In this document: positions 25,005 through 32,220 of the stretch, one piece after another
How positions within the stretch are numbered: the first letter of the stretch is position 1
Layout: the number at the start of each line of letters is the position of its first letter
NCBI RefSeq assembly: GCF_001202025.1
Contig: NZ_LGHS01000014.1
Location: 1-64,000, forward strand
Direction: 5' to 3'
Length of the DNA stretch: 64,000 nucleotides
Origin: Pseudorhodobacter aquimaris
GTDB lineage: Bacteria; Pseudomonadota; Alphaproteobacteria; Rhodobacterales; Rhodobacteraceae
Notes under the pieces: model-generated
What the model saw: only the letters and a program-made list of their open reading frames with translations
Database searches by the model: none
What the model was told of the DNA's origin: nothing
Program-made: the position numbers and the translations under genes

Positions 25005-25301
25005 TTAGTGGTGATGTTCTGGCAGCTTTTCCACAGCATCGCGCGCAAGGTCGGTTACGGCATGAACCGTACCAGCCTCATCGCGCATCACATCCAGCTG
25101 CGCCAAGCGAAGGGCAACCGGCCTTGTGCCGATGCCAAGAAAGCCGCCAACATCAATCACCGCACACATGTCAGGCCCTGTGCCATGCAGATGCGATATC
25201 GTGCCGACGGTGTTATCGCTGCGGTCGTAAACCACAGCACCTTCAAGATTTTCACTGTTCAATTCGCCAGGTTCTAGACGCGGGTGAAAAGAATGATCCA
25301 T
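25005..25301 (-). CDS. PRC-barrel domain protein
   Basis: 98 residues: LNSENLEGAVVYDRSDNTVG at residues 13-32 followed by short strands (TISHLHGTGPDMCAVIDVGG) and PVALRLAQLDVMRDE, matching a single PRC beta-barrel (PF05239). No signal peptide is present, and the C-terminus is KLPEHHH. PRC barrels in bacteria are small adaptor domains; stand-alone versions are frequent in stress regulons. It has a perfect AGGAGGT ribosome-binding site and its own EcfG-like promoter 33-57 bp upstream, so it is probably a monocistronic stress gene. Confidence 0.78.
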   Translation of the reverse strand: MDHSFHPRLEPGELNSENLEGAVVYDRSDNTVGTISHLHGTGPDMCAVIDVGGFLGIGTRPVALRLAQLDVMRDEAGTVHAVTDLARDAVEKLPEHHH

Positions 25302-25333
25302 TTTTTACCTCCTGTATTTGGCTACTCCAGTTA

Positions 25334-25358
25334 AACGCGGCGGCCGCAAAAAGGTTCC
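25334..25358 (-). promoter_or_regulatory. EcfG-like promoter GGAAC-N16-CGTT of the PRC-barrel gene
   Basis: On the minus strand GGAAC (25354-25358) and CGTT (25334-25337) are separated by 16 bp. The predicted transcript would start near 25328, 27 bp before the ATG at 25301, leaving room for the AGGAGGT ribosome-binding site. Confidence 0.6.
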
Positions 25359-25385
25359 TGCAGGGGGCGCGGGATCGCCCTTGGA

Positions 25386-26765
25386 TCACACGGGCAAAAC
25401 TGTATCGCTCGCATCACAAATTTCGCGCAATGCCGGTTTCAGCCCCTCTTCAAGGGTGGGATGGTAGAACGGCATCCCAAGTAAACCGCGCGCGGTTTCT
25501 TCGCGTTTGATCGCAAGTATCAACAGATGTGCAAGATGGTCTGCACCCGGTGCAAACATCTGCGCCCCAATCAGGCGGCCGCCGGATTTGGTGGCGAATA
25601 GCCGGACCAACCCTTGCGCCTTCGCCTCTACCTTGGCGCGACCTTGGTCTGAATAATCGGCGCAACCGGAAATGCTTTGGGCATTGGTGACCTCGCCCAG
25701 ACTGACAAGCGGCGGATCGGTGAAGGTCAGGCTAAAGGCAGGATGACGGGTGAACATGGCCACGTCTGGAAAACGGGCTGCATTTTGCCCGGCGATAGAG
25801 CCTTCGTGCAGGGCCTCATGCAGCAATGGAACATCGCCATTCGCATCGCCCGCAATGAAAATCGGCGCGTCGCCGCATTGAAGCGTGGCGCAGTCAAAAA
25901 CCGGACCGCCGTGGCTATCCAATTCCAGATTAGTCTGCTGAAGGTCAAGGTTGGCAAGGCACGGCGGGCGGCCGGTCGCTATCAGGACCTTGTCAAACAG
26001 CTTGCTTCCCTCACTTGCACCAGACCAGCTTATCTTGACCTGAGCGCCTTGCCGTTCCGCCACGATGTCGACCCCAAGATGAACGGTGGCGTCACGCGTC
26101 AGCACGTCGAGCAGATTTTTCTGAATATCGGCATCGTCAACACCGCCCAAGACCTCATCGCGGTCAAAAAGTACGGTTTCCACGCCAAGCCGCGCCATGG
26201 CCTGCGTCATCTCAAGCCCGATTGGACCGCCACCGACGACGGCAAGCGATTTGGGTAAATCCTTCATCTCAAACACTGTTCTGTTGGTCAACAGGACATC
26301 GCCCAAGCCCTCAAAGGGCTTGGGGATAGCGGGAAAAGAGCCTGTCGCGATGACGATAGCTTTTGCCTCAACCTCATCACCGTTGTCCAAACTCAGTGTA
26401 TTTGGTCCGATGAAACGCGCTTTGGCCTTGATGCAGACACCATCCGGCAGCTCTGATATTCCGGTAAGAGTAGAGCTTACAAAGGCATCACGCTCAGCCC
26501 GCAATCGCTGCATCACGGCGGGTCCATCGACGGTGACTTTTTCGGTCTTTATACCAAAAACCTGCGCCTTGCGGGCAGAATGTGCCGCGGTGGCCGCAGC
26601 GATCAAAAGCTTGGACGGCATACAGCCGACCGTGGCGCAAACCGTCCCCGCAAATTTCTCATCGATCAAAAGGGTTTTTGCACCCGCGGCCCGCGCCGAC
26701 CGTTCGGCGACTAGCCCCGCAGTTCCGGCACCAATGATCGCTACATCACACTTATGTCGGGACAT
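25386..26765 (-). CDS. Dihydrolipoamide-dehydrogenase-like flavoprotein disulfide reductase
   Basis: 459 residues. FAD-binding CDVAIIGAGTAGLVAERSAR starts at residue 6. The redox-active disulfide lies in GTVCATVGCMPSK (Cys-x4-Cys near residue 43), NAD-binding in SLAVVGGGPIGLEM near residue 172, a second FAD block in APIFIAGDANGDVPLLHEA near residue 300, and the dimerisation domain ends with FYHPTLEEGLKPAL. The usual GGTCLNVGCIPSK and HAHPTxSE sequences are altered but the key Cys and His remain. No 2-oxoacid dehydrogenase genes are nearby, so it may reduce another disulfide or quinone under stress. It is likely the last gene of the unit starting at 27763. Confidence 0.78.
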   Translation of the reverse strand: MSRHKCDVAIIGAGTAGLVAERSARAAGAKTLLIDEKFAGTVCATVGCMPSKLLIAAATAAHSARKAQVFGIKTEKVTVDGPAVMQRLRAERDAFVSSTLTGISELPDGVCIKAKARFIGPNTLSLDNGDEVEAKAIVIATGSFPAIPKPFEGLGDVLLTNRTVFEMKDLPKSLAVVGGGPIGLEMTQAMARLGVETVLFDRDEVLGGVDDADIQKNLLDVLTRDATVHLGVDIVAERQGAQVKISWSGASEGSKLFDKVLIATGRPPCLANLDLQQTNLELDSHGGPVFDCATLQCGDAPIFIAGDANGDVPLLHEALHEGSIAGQNAARFPDVAMFTRHPAFSLTFTDPPLVSLGEVTNAQSISGCADYSDQGRAKVEAKAQGLVRLFATKSGGRLIGAQMFAPGADHLAHLLILAIKREETARGLLGMPFYHPTLEEGLKPALREICDASDTVLPV

Positions 26766-26813
26766 ATTTCCTCCTACAGGATGCGGACCTTACATAACCG
26801 CGCGACATCCCGT

Positions 26814-27092
26814 TTAGATGCGCCTGCGCGGTTCGCCGTCTACGTCGACCTCTGCATCCGGGGTCGGGTCGGGGCGGTTACGCTTTTCATCCCAATCGGG
26901 ATCCTGGCGTTTGATCCGGGCGGAAATGCCCTTGGCCATAGGCAAGCCAACGACAAAACCCAGACCAACGGCCACCAAAAACGGCATCCAGCCAATGTAG
27001 CCCATCGACATGAACAAAATGATGATCGCACCCGAAACCACAGTCCAGGTCATCATCGCGACGAAAAGGCTTAATCTGTCCATCGGTCTCAT
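26814..27092 (-). CDS. Small two-helix membrane protein
   Basis: 92 residues with two adjacent hydrophobic helices (LSLFVAMMTWTVVSGAIIIL and GWMPFLVAVGLGFVVGLPMA) and a charged cytosolic tail rich in Arg, Asp and Pro (RIKRQDPDWDEKRN, then DPTPDAEVDVDGEPRRR). It lies 12 bp after the host-attachment-family gene and 48 bp before the flavoprotein gene, all on the minus strand, so it is inside the operon. I do not recognise a functional family. Confidence 0.65.
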   Translation of the reverse strand: MRPMDRLSLFVAMMTWTVVSGAIIILFMSMGYIGWMPFLVAVGLGFVVGLPMAKGISARIKRQDPDWDEKRNRPDPTPDAEVDVDGEPRRRI

Positions 27093-27104
27093 CCTTTCAT
27101 GTTT

Positions 27105-27563
27105 TTATGCGGCATCACCCAAGGCCGCTGCGACCTGCTTTTCAATCTGGTCCATCGGCTGGTTGGTGAGCTGCTTTGGCACCTCTGCCAGAATTTTATC
27201 GGTAACGACCGAATGCAATTCAGACCGCAGCACACCCAGAACCTGAGGGGCCGCGATAATAACCAGTTGGTCAAAACGGCCCGCATGGGCCCGGCTGTAC
27301 AAAAGATCGGCAAGGTCAGCAGCAAACCGTTCCTTTGCCAGATCATGCCAATCGGTATCATCAAAGGCGGACACATTCGGGCTGGCGCTGCCAAACACCC
27401 GGCCGGGACGATTTGCGCCCTGTTCGCGCGTGGGGGGATTGTCTTGCTCATCCTTGCGGACAACGCGCAGGTTGAGATGGGCGTCATCCCCATCATTCAC
27501 CAAAAACAGCGCCTTTTCGCCATCGGCGATAAGCACCCAGCCACCATTCTTAAGTTTGGTCAT
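27105..27563 (-). CDS. Host-attachment-family protein (PF10116)
   Basis: 152 residues: GGWVLIADGEKALFLVNDGD near residue 6, an asparagine/arginine linker (NPPTREQGANRPGRVFGSAS), then WHDLAKERFAADLADLLYS and the C-terminal LVIIAAPQVLGVLRSELHS. This matches the Host_attach family first described as plant-attachment proteins, whose fold resembles the eRF1/Baeyer-type domain and whose biochemical role is unknown. They occur in alphaproteobacterial stress clusters. ATG 27563 overlaps the stop of the upstream 66-codon gene (TGATG), which implies coupled translation. Confidence 0.8.
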   Translation of the reverse strand: MTKLKNGGWVLIADGEKALFLVNDGDDAHLNLRVVRKDEQDNPPTREQGANRPGRVFGSASPNVSAFDDTDWHDLAKERFAADLADLLYSRAHAGRFDQLVIIAAPQVLGVLRSELHSVVTDKILAEVPKQLTNQPMDQIEKQVAAALGDAA

Positions 27564-27763
27564 CACGCGCCCCCTTCATTATCTTCGTCGGATTTGGTGA
27601 CGCGTGTAGCGCCAGCAGGGCGTTCGGTGGCGCGCTTCAACTCATCCTTGGTTCCGATGTCGCGGGCCAAACGCCCGCCTTCGCGGCCACCTTGCGAAAT
27701 GGTCCCTTCAGCACCAAAAGCTTCTTTTGATGTGTCGGGCTTGTCTGTTTTTTCGCGGGTCAT
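27563..27763 (-). CDS. Small hydrophilic stress-island protein
   Basis: 66 residues, highly charged, with no hydrophobic core: MTREKTDKPDTSKEAFGAEG, then TISQGGREGGRLARDIGTKD and KRATERPAGATRVTKSDED. The composition suggests an intrinsically disordered protein. A strong AAGGAGG ribosome-binding site precedes the ATG and an EcfG-like promoter lies 35-60 bp upstream. It heads the operon with the host-attachment protein, a membrane protein and the flavoprotein. Similar short Gly/Arg/Asp-rich proteins exist in stress regulons, but I do not recognise a named family. Confidence 0.65.
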   Translation of the reverse strand: MTREKTDKPDTSKEAFGAEGTISQGGREGGRLARDIGTKDELKRATERPAGATRVTKSDEDNEGGA

Positions 27764-27797
27764 GCTATGCCTCCTTTTTTGCTGTCACTACAGGTGA

Positions 27798-27823
27798 AAC
27801 GCGCCCAACGGCTGTGGAGTTCC
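27798..27823 (-). promoter_or_regulatory. EcfG-like promoter GGAAC-N17-CGTT of the four-gene operon
   Basis: On the minus strand GGAAC (27819-27823) and CGTT (27798-27801) are 17 bp apart. The predicted start site near 27792 lies about 29 bp upstream of the first ATG (27763). Confidence 0.6.
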
Positions 27824-27848
27824 CAAAAACACAGGTTTTGCGGGCGGG

Positions 27849-28013
27849 CTAAGGCTTTTGCGGCACTTCAACAGGCGGTAGGTCCGGCGCCTCAACAGGC
27901 GGGTCAACGGGGCGTTCGGGTGGGGTCTCGGCGGGTAAATCAGGGGCGGGTTGATCTGGCACCTCGATCGGTGCGTCGGGTTGGTTAGGCTCGGGTGTCG
28001 GGCGGATTGGCAT
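27849..28013 (-). CDS. 54-residue proline-rich peptide
   Basis: A short ORF starting MPIRPTPEPNQPDAPIEV and ending LPPVEVPQKP. Roughly a third of its residues are proline, alternating with Asp, Glu and Val in P-(D/E)-x-P units (PDQPAPDLP, PVDPPVEAPDLP). Such a chain would be extended, as in spacer or TonB-like linker segments, but there is no membrane anchor. A perfect AGGAGG ribosome-binding site is positioned 6 bp before the ATG, the best evidence that it is translated. It lies between the OYE gene and the EcfG-type operon. The function is unknown. Confidence 0.5.
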   Translation of the reverse strand: MPIRPTPEPNQPDAPIEVPDQPAPDLPAETPPERPVDPPVEAPDLPPVEVPQKP

Positions 28014-28057
28014 GTTTGCCTCCTATTGAATGTCAGGGGCGACTGGGCCCCGGGAAT

Positions 28058-28079
28058 GACCCGCCATATGTGGCGGGTC
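28058..28079 (-). terminator. Perfect 9-bp stem-loop after the OYE gene
   Basis: GACCCGCCA (28058-28066), loop TATG, TGGCGGGTC (28071-28079), 6 bp beyond the OYE stop. There is no T-run on either side, so it may be a weak or Rho-assisted terminator or an mRNA-stabilising hairpin rather than a classical intrinsic terminator. Confidence 0.4.
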
Positions 28080-28085
28080 GCGGGC

Positions 28086-29189
28086 TTAATTCACCGGACG
28101 AATCCCGTCCAGGAACGGATAATCCGTATAGCCATGCTCATCCCCGCCATAGAATGTTTGCTGATCGGGTTGCGTGAGGGCAGCACCGCGGCGGAAACGC
28201 TCTGGCAGGTCGGGGTTGGCGATAAACGCCCTGCCGAATGTCACGGCATCCGCTGTTCCATCGGCAATCGCCTTGGCGGCACTTTCGGCATCATAGCCGC
28301 CATTCGCGATGTAGAATCCGGAATATTCCTTGCGCAGCCGGTTAAGCAGCGCCTTGCCATCGCTGTCACCTTCGCTGCCCGGAAAGGATTCCACCACATG
28401 CAGATAGGCAAGGTTGTGGTCCCCAAGTGCTTGGTAAACGGCGCGGAACAGGGTTTCGGGGTCGCTGTCGGAAATGTCATTGGCCTGCCCCAATGGCGAC
28501 AAGCGCACGCCGACACGGCTGCTGGGCCAAACCAGCTTCACGGCATCCAGTACCTCAAACAACAGGCGCATGCGGTTTTTAACCGATCCACCATAATCAT
28601 CGCTGCGGTTGTTCACGCCGTCTTGCAAAAACTGGTCAATCAGATAGCCGTTGGCGGCGTGAACCTCGACCCCATCGAAATTCGCCACCTTTGCCCATTC
28701 AGCCGCGGCGCGGAAATCCTGTACCGTCCGCGCAATACCCTTGGCATCCAAGGCCACCGGGGTTGAGCAATCCTCAAACCCGTTGGCGGTAAAGGTTTGC
28801 GTCTTTGCCCTCCGGTCAGAAGAGGATACAGGCGACGCACCATCAGGCAACAAAGAGTTGTGGCTGATCCGGCCCACGTGCCAAAGCTGGCAGAAAATAC
28901 GCCCCCCATTCGCGTGAACGGCATCGGTGATTTTGCGCCATGCCCTTGTCTGGTCTTCGGTATAAATGCCGGGCGTGTCGAGATATCCCTTGCCCATATC
29001 CGAGATCTGGGTCGCCTCGGACACGATCAAACCGGCCGATGCGCGCTGCGCGTAATAGGTCTGTGCCATATCCTTTGGCACCCCGTCCGGTTGTGCCCGA
29101 TTACGCGTCAAGGGGGCCATCAGCACACGGTTTGGCAGGCTGAGGATTCCCATTTGCGCGGGATTGAAAAGAATTTTCGTGTCGGTCAT
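28086..29189 (-). CDS. Old-yellow-enzyme family NADH:flavin oxidoreductase (alkene reductase)
   Basis: 367 residues: FNPAQMGILSLPNRVLMAPL at the N-terminus (FMN site), GRIFCQLWHVGRISH near residue 94, the substrate-binding pair in FDGVEVHAANGYLIDQFLQD near residue 175 (His-x-x-Asn), RSDDYGGSVKNR near residue 198 and GTADAVTFGRAFIANPDLP near residue 318. This is the NemA-type subgroup that reduces alpha,beta-unsaturated carbonyls and N-ethylmaleimide. Role: detoxification of electrophiles. An EcfG-like promoter lies 32-56 bp upstream of the ATG, consistent with stress induction. Start 29189 fits the RBS AGGAGC. Confidence 0.88.
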   Translation of the reverse strand: MTDTKILFNPAQMGILSLPNRVLMAPLTRNRAQPDGVPKDMAQTYYAQRASAGLIVSEATQISDMGKGYLDTPGIYTEDQTRAWRKITDAVHANGGRIFCQLWHVGRISHNSLLPDGASPVSSSDRRAKTQTFTANGFEDCSTPVALDAKGIARTVQDFRAAAEWAKVANFDGVEVHAANGYLIDQFLQDGVNNRSDDYGGSVKNRMRLLFEVLDAVKLVWPSSRVGVRLSPLGQANDISDSDPETLFRAVYQALGDHNLAYLHVVESFPGSEGDSDGKALLNRLRKEYSGFYIANGGYDAESAAKAIADGTADAVTFGRAFIANPDLPERFRRGAALTQPDQQTFYGGDEHGYTDYPFLDGIRPVN

Positions 29190-29220
29190 AAAATGCTCCT
29201 GTTTGGCGGGCTCGTGAACC

Positions 29221-29245
29221 AACCAACACAGCCGCTTAAAGTTCC
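29221..29245 (-). promoter_or_regulatory. EcfG-like promoter GGAAC-N16-GGTT of the OYE gene
   Basis: On the minus strand GGAAC (29241-29245) and GGTT (29221-29224) are 16 bp apart. The -10 element differs from the CGTT consensus at its first base. The predicted start site is near 29214, 25 bp before the ATG. Confidence 0.5.
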
Positions 29246-29322
29246 ACGCGAAATTCACACGGGCAAATGCGCGACGCCCGGGCTTTGGCAAAACAACCAG
29301 TCTGCGACCGTCGCCCTTTGGA

Positions 29323-29661
29323 TCAATCCGCCGGCATCCAGATCGCATAGCGGGGGTCGTTTTCCAAAAGCTGCAACCGTCGTTTCAGCGCGGCATTCTC
29401 ATCGGCCAGCGACAAGACCACCGCCACACCCGGAATGTTCAGCCGCAGGTCACGTTGCAGCCGCTGGACCTTGCGCACGATGGTGATGCTGGTGCTTTCA
29501 AAACGCCAGACGGTCCTTGTCGTGCCTTTGGGTTCCAGAATACCTTCTTCGACCAGTTCGATCAGCCAATCGGCATTTAATCCGCAAACCCTGCACAGAT
29601 CATTCAGGGTCAGGGGTTGCACAATCTCGGATGCGGGCACCAAGGCGTTATGTTCGGGCAT
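29323..29661 (-). CDS. cbpM: Chaperone modulator CbpM
   Basis: 112 residues of the MerR_2/CbpM type: TLNDLCRVCGLNADWLIELV near residue 18, EEGILEPKGTTRTVWRFEST, then a coiled helix IVRKVQRLQRDLRLNIPGVA and LADENAALKRRLQLLENDP. CbpM binds the J-domain of CbpA and inhibits its cochaperone activity. It starts 3 bp after the cbpA stop, the standard cbpA-cbpM arrangement, and both are on the minus strand. Confidence 0.85.
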   Translation of the reverse strand: MPEHNALVPASEIVQPLTLNDLCRVCGLNADWLIELVEEGILEPKGTTRTVWRFESTSITIVRKVQRLQRDLRLNIPGVAVVLSLADENAALKRRLQLLENDPRYAIWMPAD

Positions 29662-29664
29662 GTC

Positions 29665-30624
29665 CTATCCTCCCAGTCTTGCGCGAGGGTCGAAATCCAT
29701 CTCACGCGCCATTTGTTCATATAAGTCGCGGGCCTTTGCGCTTTCGGTGGGCGGGATGACGATTTTGACGACAGCATAAAGATCACCGGGGTGTTTGCCC
29801 GGAATACCGCGCCCCTTCAGCCGCAGCTTCTTGCCCGATTGCGCATGTTTGGGGATTGTCAGCTCTATCTCGCCGCTGGGGGTGGGCAGGCTGATCTTGG
29901 CACCCAAGGCCGCCTCCCATGGCGCGATCGGCAGATCCATAAAGACATCGCGGCCCTCGACACGGTGGGCTTTATCCTCAGCGATCACCACCTCAAGATA
30001 AAGGTCGCCCGCCCTGCCCTGCCCCATTCCGGCCCCGCCTTTGCCCGCAACGCGGATATGCTGGCCGGTGGTCACCCCCTTGGGGATGGTCACGCGGATC
30101 GAATGTTCGCGCAACACCACATGTCCCGAGGGGTCAAGTTCAGGCGCGCGCAGGGTAAAATCGCGTGATCCGCCCGCGTAGGCTTCGGCCAGCGAGATCA
30201 CGATTTTTGCGTGGCTGTCCTGCCCCGGCGCGCTAAACTGCCGGTCACCGCCCATATGCGGCGAAGGCTTGCCCCGGCGGGCGAACAGCTCATCAAAGAA
30301 AGAGCCGAAGCCATGCGGATCGCCCTCGGTATAACCACCGCCGGTAAATTCGAAACCCTCATCCCAATCGGGTGGCGGCTTGAAAGACTGCCCTTCCTTC
30401 CAATTCGCGCCAAGCTGGTCATAGGCCGCGCGTTTTTCAGGATCGTGCAGGACCTCATAGGCCTCACCCACATCCTTGAATTTCGCTTCGGCCGCCTCGG
30501 CATCGGGGCCTGTGTTCACATCAGGATGGTATTTGCGCACCAATTTGCGGTAGGCGCGCTTGATGTCCTCTTGTGGGGCGGTTCGATCCACGCCCAAAAT
30601 CTTGTAATAATCTTTGTATTCCAT
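29665..30624 (-). CDS. cbpA: CbpA-type DnaJ cochaperone
   Basis: 319 residues. The N-terminal J-domain is MEYKDYYKILGVDRTAPQED with the HPD motif in LVRKYHPDVNTG near residue 31. A Gly/Phe-rich linker (FTGGGYTEGDPHGFGSFF) follows without zinc-finger cysteines, then two C-terminal substrate-binding domains (SIRVTIPKGVTTGQHIRVAG, ELTIPKHAQSGKKLRLKGRG). Absence of the zinc finger separates it from DnaJ. It stimulates DnaK. The start at 30624 is fixed by the J-domain; the longer frame is non-homologous. Paired with cbpM. Confidence 0.9.
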   Translation of the reverse strand: MEYKDYYKILGVDRTAPQEDIKRAYRKLVRKYHPDVNTGPDAEAAEAKFKDVGEAYEVLHDPEKRAAYDQLGANWKEGQSFKPPPDWDEGFEFTGGGYTEGDPHGFGSFFDELFARRGKPSPHMGGDRQFSAPGQDSHAKIVISLAEAYAGGSRDFTLRAPELDPSGHVVLREHSIRVTIPKGVTTGQHIRVAGKGGAGMGQGRAGDLYLEVVIAEDKAHRVEGRDVFMDLPIAPWEAALGAKISLPTPSGEIELTIPKHAQSGKKLRLKGRGIPGKHPGDLYAVVKIVIPPTESAKARDLYEQMAREMDFDPRARLGG

Positions 30625-31029
30625 AGCTTTCTTGTCTCCACGCAACGCGGATTCCTGCCCAAAGGCCACGACCATCTGACGAACGTAGCACCAAAACAGT
30701 GTATTGTAATTAACCTGAATCATAGCGCCCGATTCGAAATATAGGCGCCATGACCACCTGTTGAGGTTTTCTGCGCATCCCCCACAATATCTTGCGGAAT
30801 TCTGCAAAATCTGCGAGTTTCCGTGGATAATCAATGGGCTATCGCCAAAATGTCGCTGATTCCCCTCACGCGCCAACTGCTCTTGCTGCCCAAGATGAAT
30901 AAAAAATATTGCCTGAGGCCAAGTTGCGTGTCATGAGTGCAGTTGTCGCGATCTTACGAAATTAACGCAATTTGGCGACGAAACATAATTGGCCCACTAA
31001 GAGGCCGCCTGGGCAGAGTGATTTTGGAC
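30625..31029. promoter_or_regulatory. Intergenic control region between cbpA and repA
   Basis: 405 bp without a credible gene. It carries a near-perfect palindrome TTGCGGAATTCTGCAA (30792-30807), a DnaA-box-like CGTGGATAA (30822-30830, TTATCCACG on the other strand) and several TCTGC repeats (30770, 30801, 30810). repABC operons are autorepressed by RepA/RepB at operators here, so the palindrome is a candidate operator. The promoter itself could not be fixed. Confidence 0.35.
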
Positions 31030-32220
31030 ATGAAAATGGAAGCAACCAGTTCCATCGCCGCATCGATTGCGTCAAACGCGGCCCGGCTATCAGAGGCGCT
31101 GAACACGCATATGCGCAACAGCTTTCAGCCCGACAGCCGGAAAACCCTGCGCAAGTTTCACCCAGCCGAGGTGTCCGAACTGACCGGCATCAGCATGTCC
31201 AACCTCAGAACCCGCCACCAAGAAGGCGATTTCCCTGATGTAGAGACGGATTCACGCGGGCGCAGGCTCTATACCGCCCAAGAGATTGACCAGATCCGGC
31301 ATGTGATGGCGAAAACCGGCCGCAACGGTCAAACCTATCTGCCCGGCCGCCGTGAAAACGACGCGCTTCAGGTGATTTCCATCGTGAACTTCAAGGGCGG
31401 GTCCAGCAAGACCACCACCGCGATCCATCTGGCCCAACGCTATGCCCTGCGCGGCTACAGGGTTCTGGCCATTGATATGGACCCGCAAGCGAGCCTAACC
31501 ACCATGTTCGGCTATCGCCCCGAGGTGGAATTTGCCGAAAGCGGGACCGTTTATGACGCCCTGAAATATGACGATCCCGCGCCCTTGAGCCAAGTGATCC
31601 GCAAAACCTATTTCCACAATCTCGATCTTGCACCTGCGGGGCTTTTACTCTCTGAATATGAGACCGAGACCGCCTATGCGTTGCAACACAAGGCCGATCC
31701 GCCCTTTACCCAACGTCTTGCCATCGCGCTGGATGAGGTCGAGGCCGATTACGATCTGGTCATCATAGATTGCCCGCCGCAACTTGGGTTTACGACGATG
31801 ACGGCGCTTCTGGCCTCTACCGGTTTGCTGATCACGGTCGTGCCTAGCATGTTGGATGTGGCCTCTATGGCGCAATTTCTTGAAATGGCTGGTGAAACTG
31901 TCCAGACCCTTGAGGAAGTCGCCGGGCCGATCGATTGGAACTTCCTTAAGTTTCTGATTGCTAGATATGAGCCGACAGATGTGCCGCAGTCGCAAATGGC
32001 CGGATTCTTGCGGTCCATCCTGTTGGATCAGGTTTTGACCACGCCGATGCTTAAATCCACCGCGATTTCGGACGCAGGCATGACGCAACAAACGATTTAT
32101 GAACTGGACCCCTCTCAGGTCGTCAAGAAAACACTGGTCCGCATCCTTGAAAGCGTGAACGGCGTCGCGGATGAGTTTGAGGCGACAATCCAGCAAGCTT
32201 GGGGAAGGGAGACTGACTGA
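31030..32220 (+). CDS. repA: Plasmid partitioning ATPase RepA (ParA family)
   Basis: 396 residues. The N-terminal helix-turn-helix part (RKFHPAEVSELTGISMSNLR, near residue 40) precedes a ParA-type ATPase with the deviant Walker A NFKGGSSKTTTAIHLAQ near residue 121, VLAIDMDPQASLTTMFG near residue 146 and LVIIDCPPQLGFTTM near residue 243. RepA drives plasmid segregation with RepB and represses the repABC promoter. The start at 31030 (MKMEATSS) is chosen over upstream in-frame codons because the family N-terminus begins here. The stop overlaps the repB start (TGATG), so expression is coupled. Confidence 0.93.
   Translation: MKMEATSSIAASIASNAARLSEALNTHMRNSFQPDSRKTLRKFHPAEVSELTGISMSNLRTRHQEGDFPDVETDSRGRRLYTAQEIDQIRHVMAKTGRNGQTYLPGRRENDALQVISIVNFKGGSSKTTTAIHLAQRYALRGYRVLAIDMDPQASLTTMFGYRPEVEFAESGTVYDALKYDDPAPLSQVIRKTYFHNLDLAPAGLLLSEYETETAYALQHKADPPFTQRLAIALDEVEADYDLVIIDCPPQLGFTTMTALLASTGLLITVVPSMLDVASMAQFLEMAGETVQTLEEVAGPIDWNFLKFLIARYEPTDVPQSQMAGFLRSILLDQVLTTPMLKSTAISDAGMTQQTIYELDPSQVVKKTLVRILESVNGVADEFEATIQQAWGRETD

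Noticed and set aside
30735-30760. CCTATAT as an RpoH -10 element for cbpA
   Set aside because: No acceptable TTG -35 element at 17-18 bp spacing.
30770-30815. Three TCTGC repeats upstream of repA as iterons
   Set aside because: Irregular spacing (31 and 9 bp) and repABC replicons do not use iterons.
30894-30938. 14-codon ORF (MNKKYCLRPSCVS) before repA
   Set aside because: No ribosome-binding site of quality and too short to judge.
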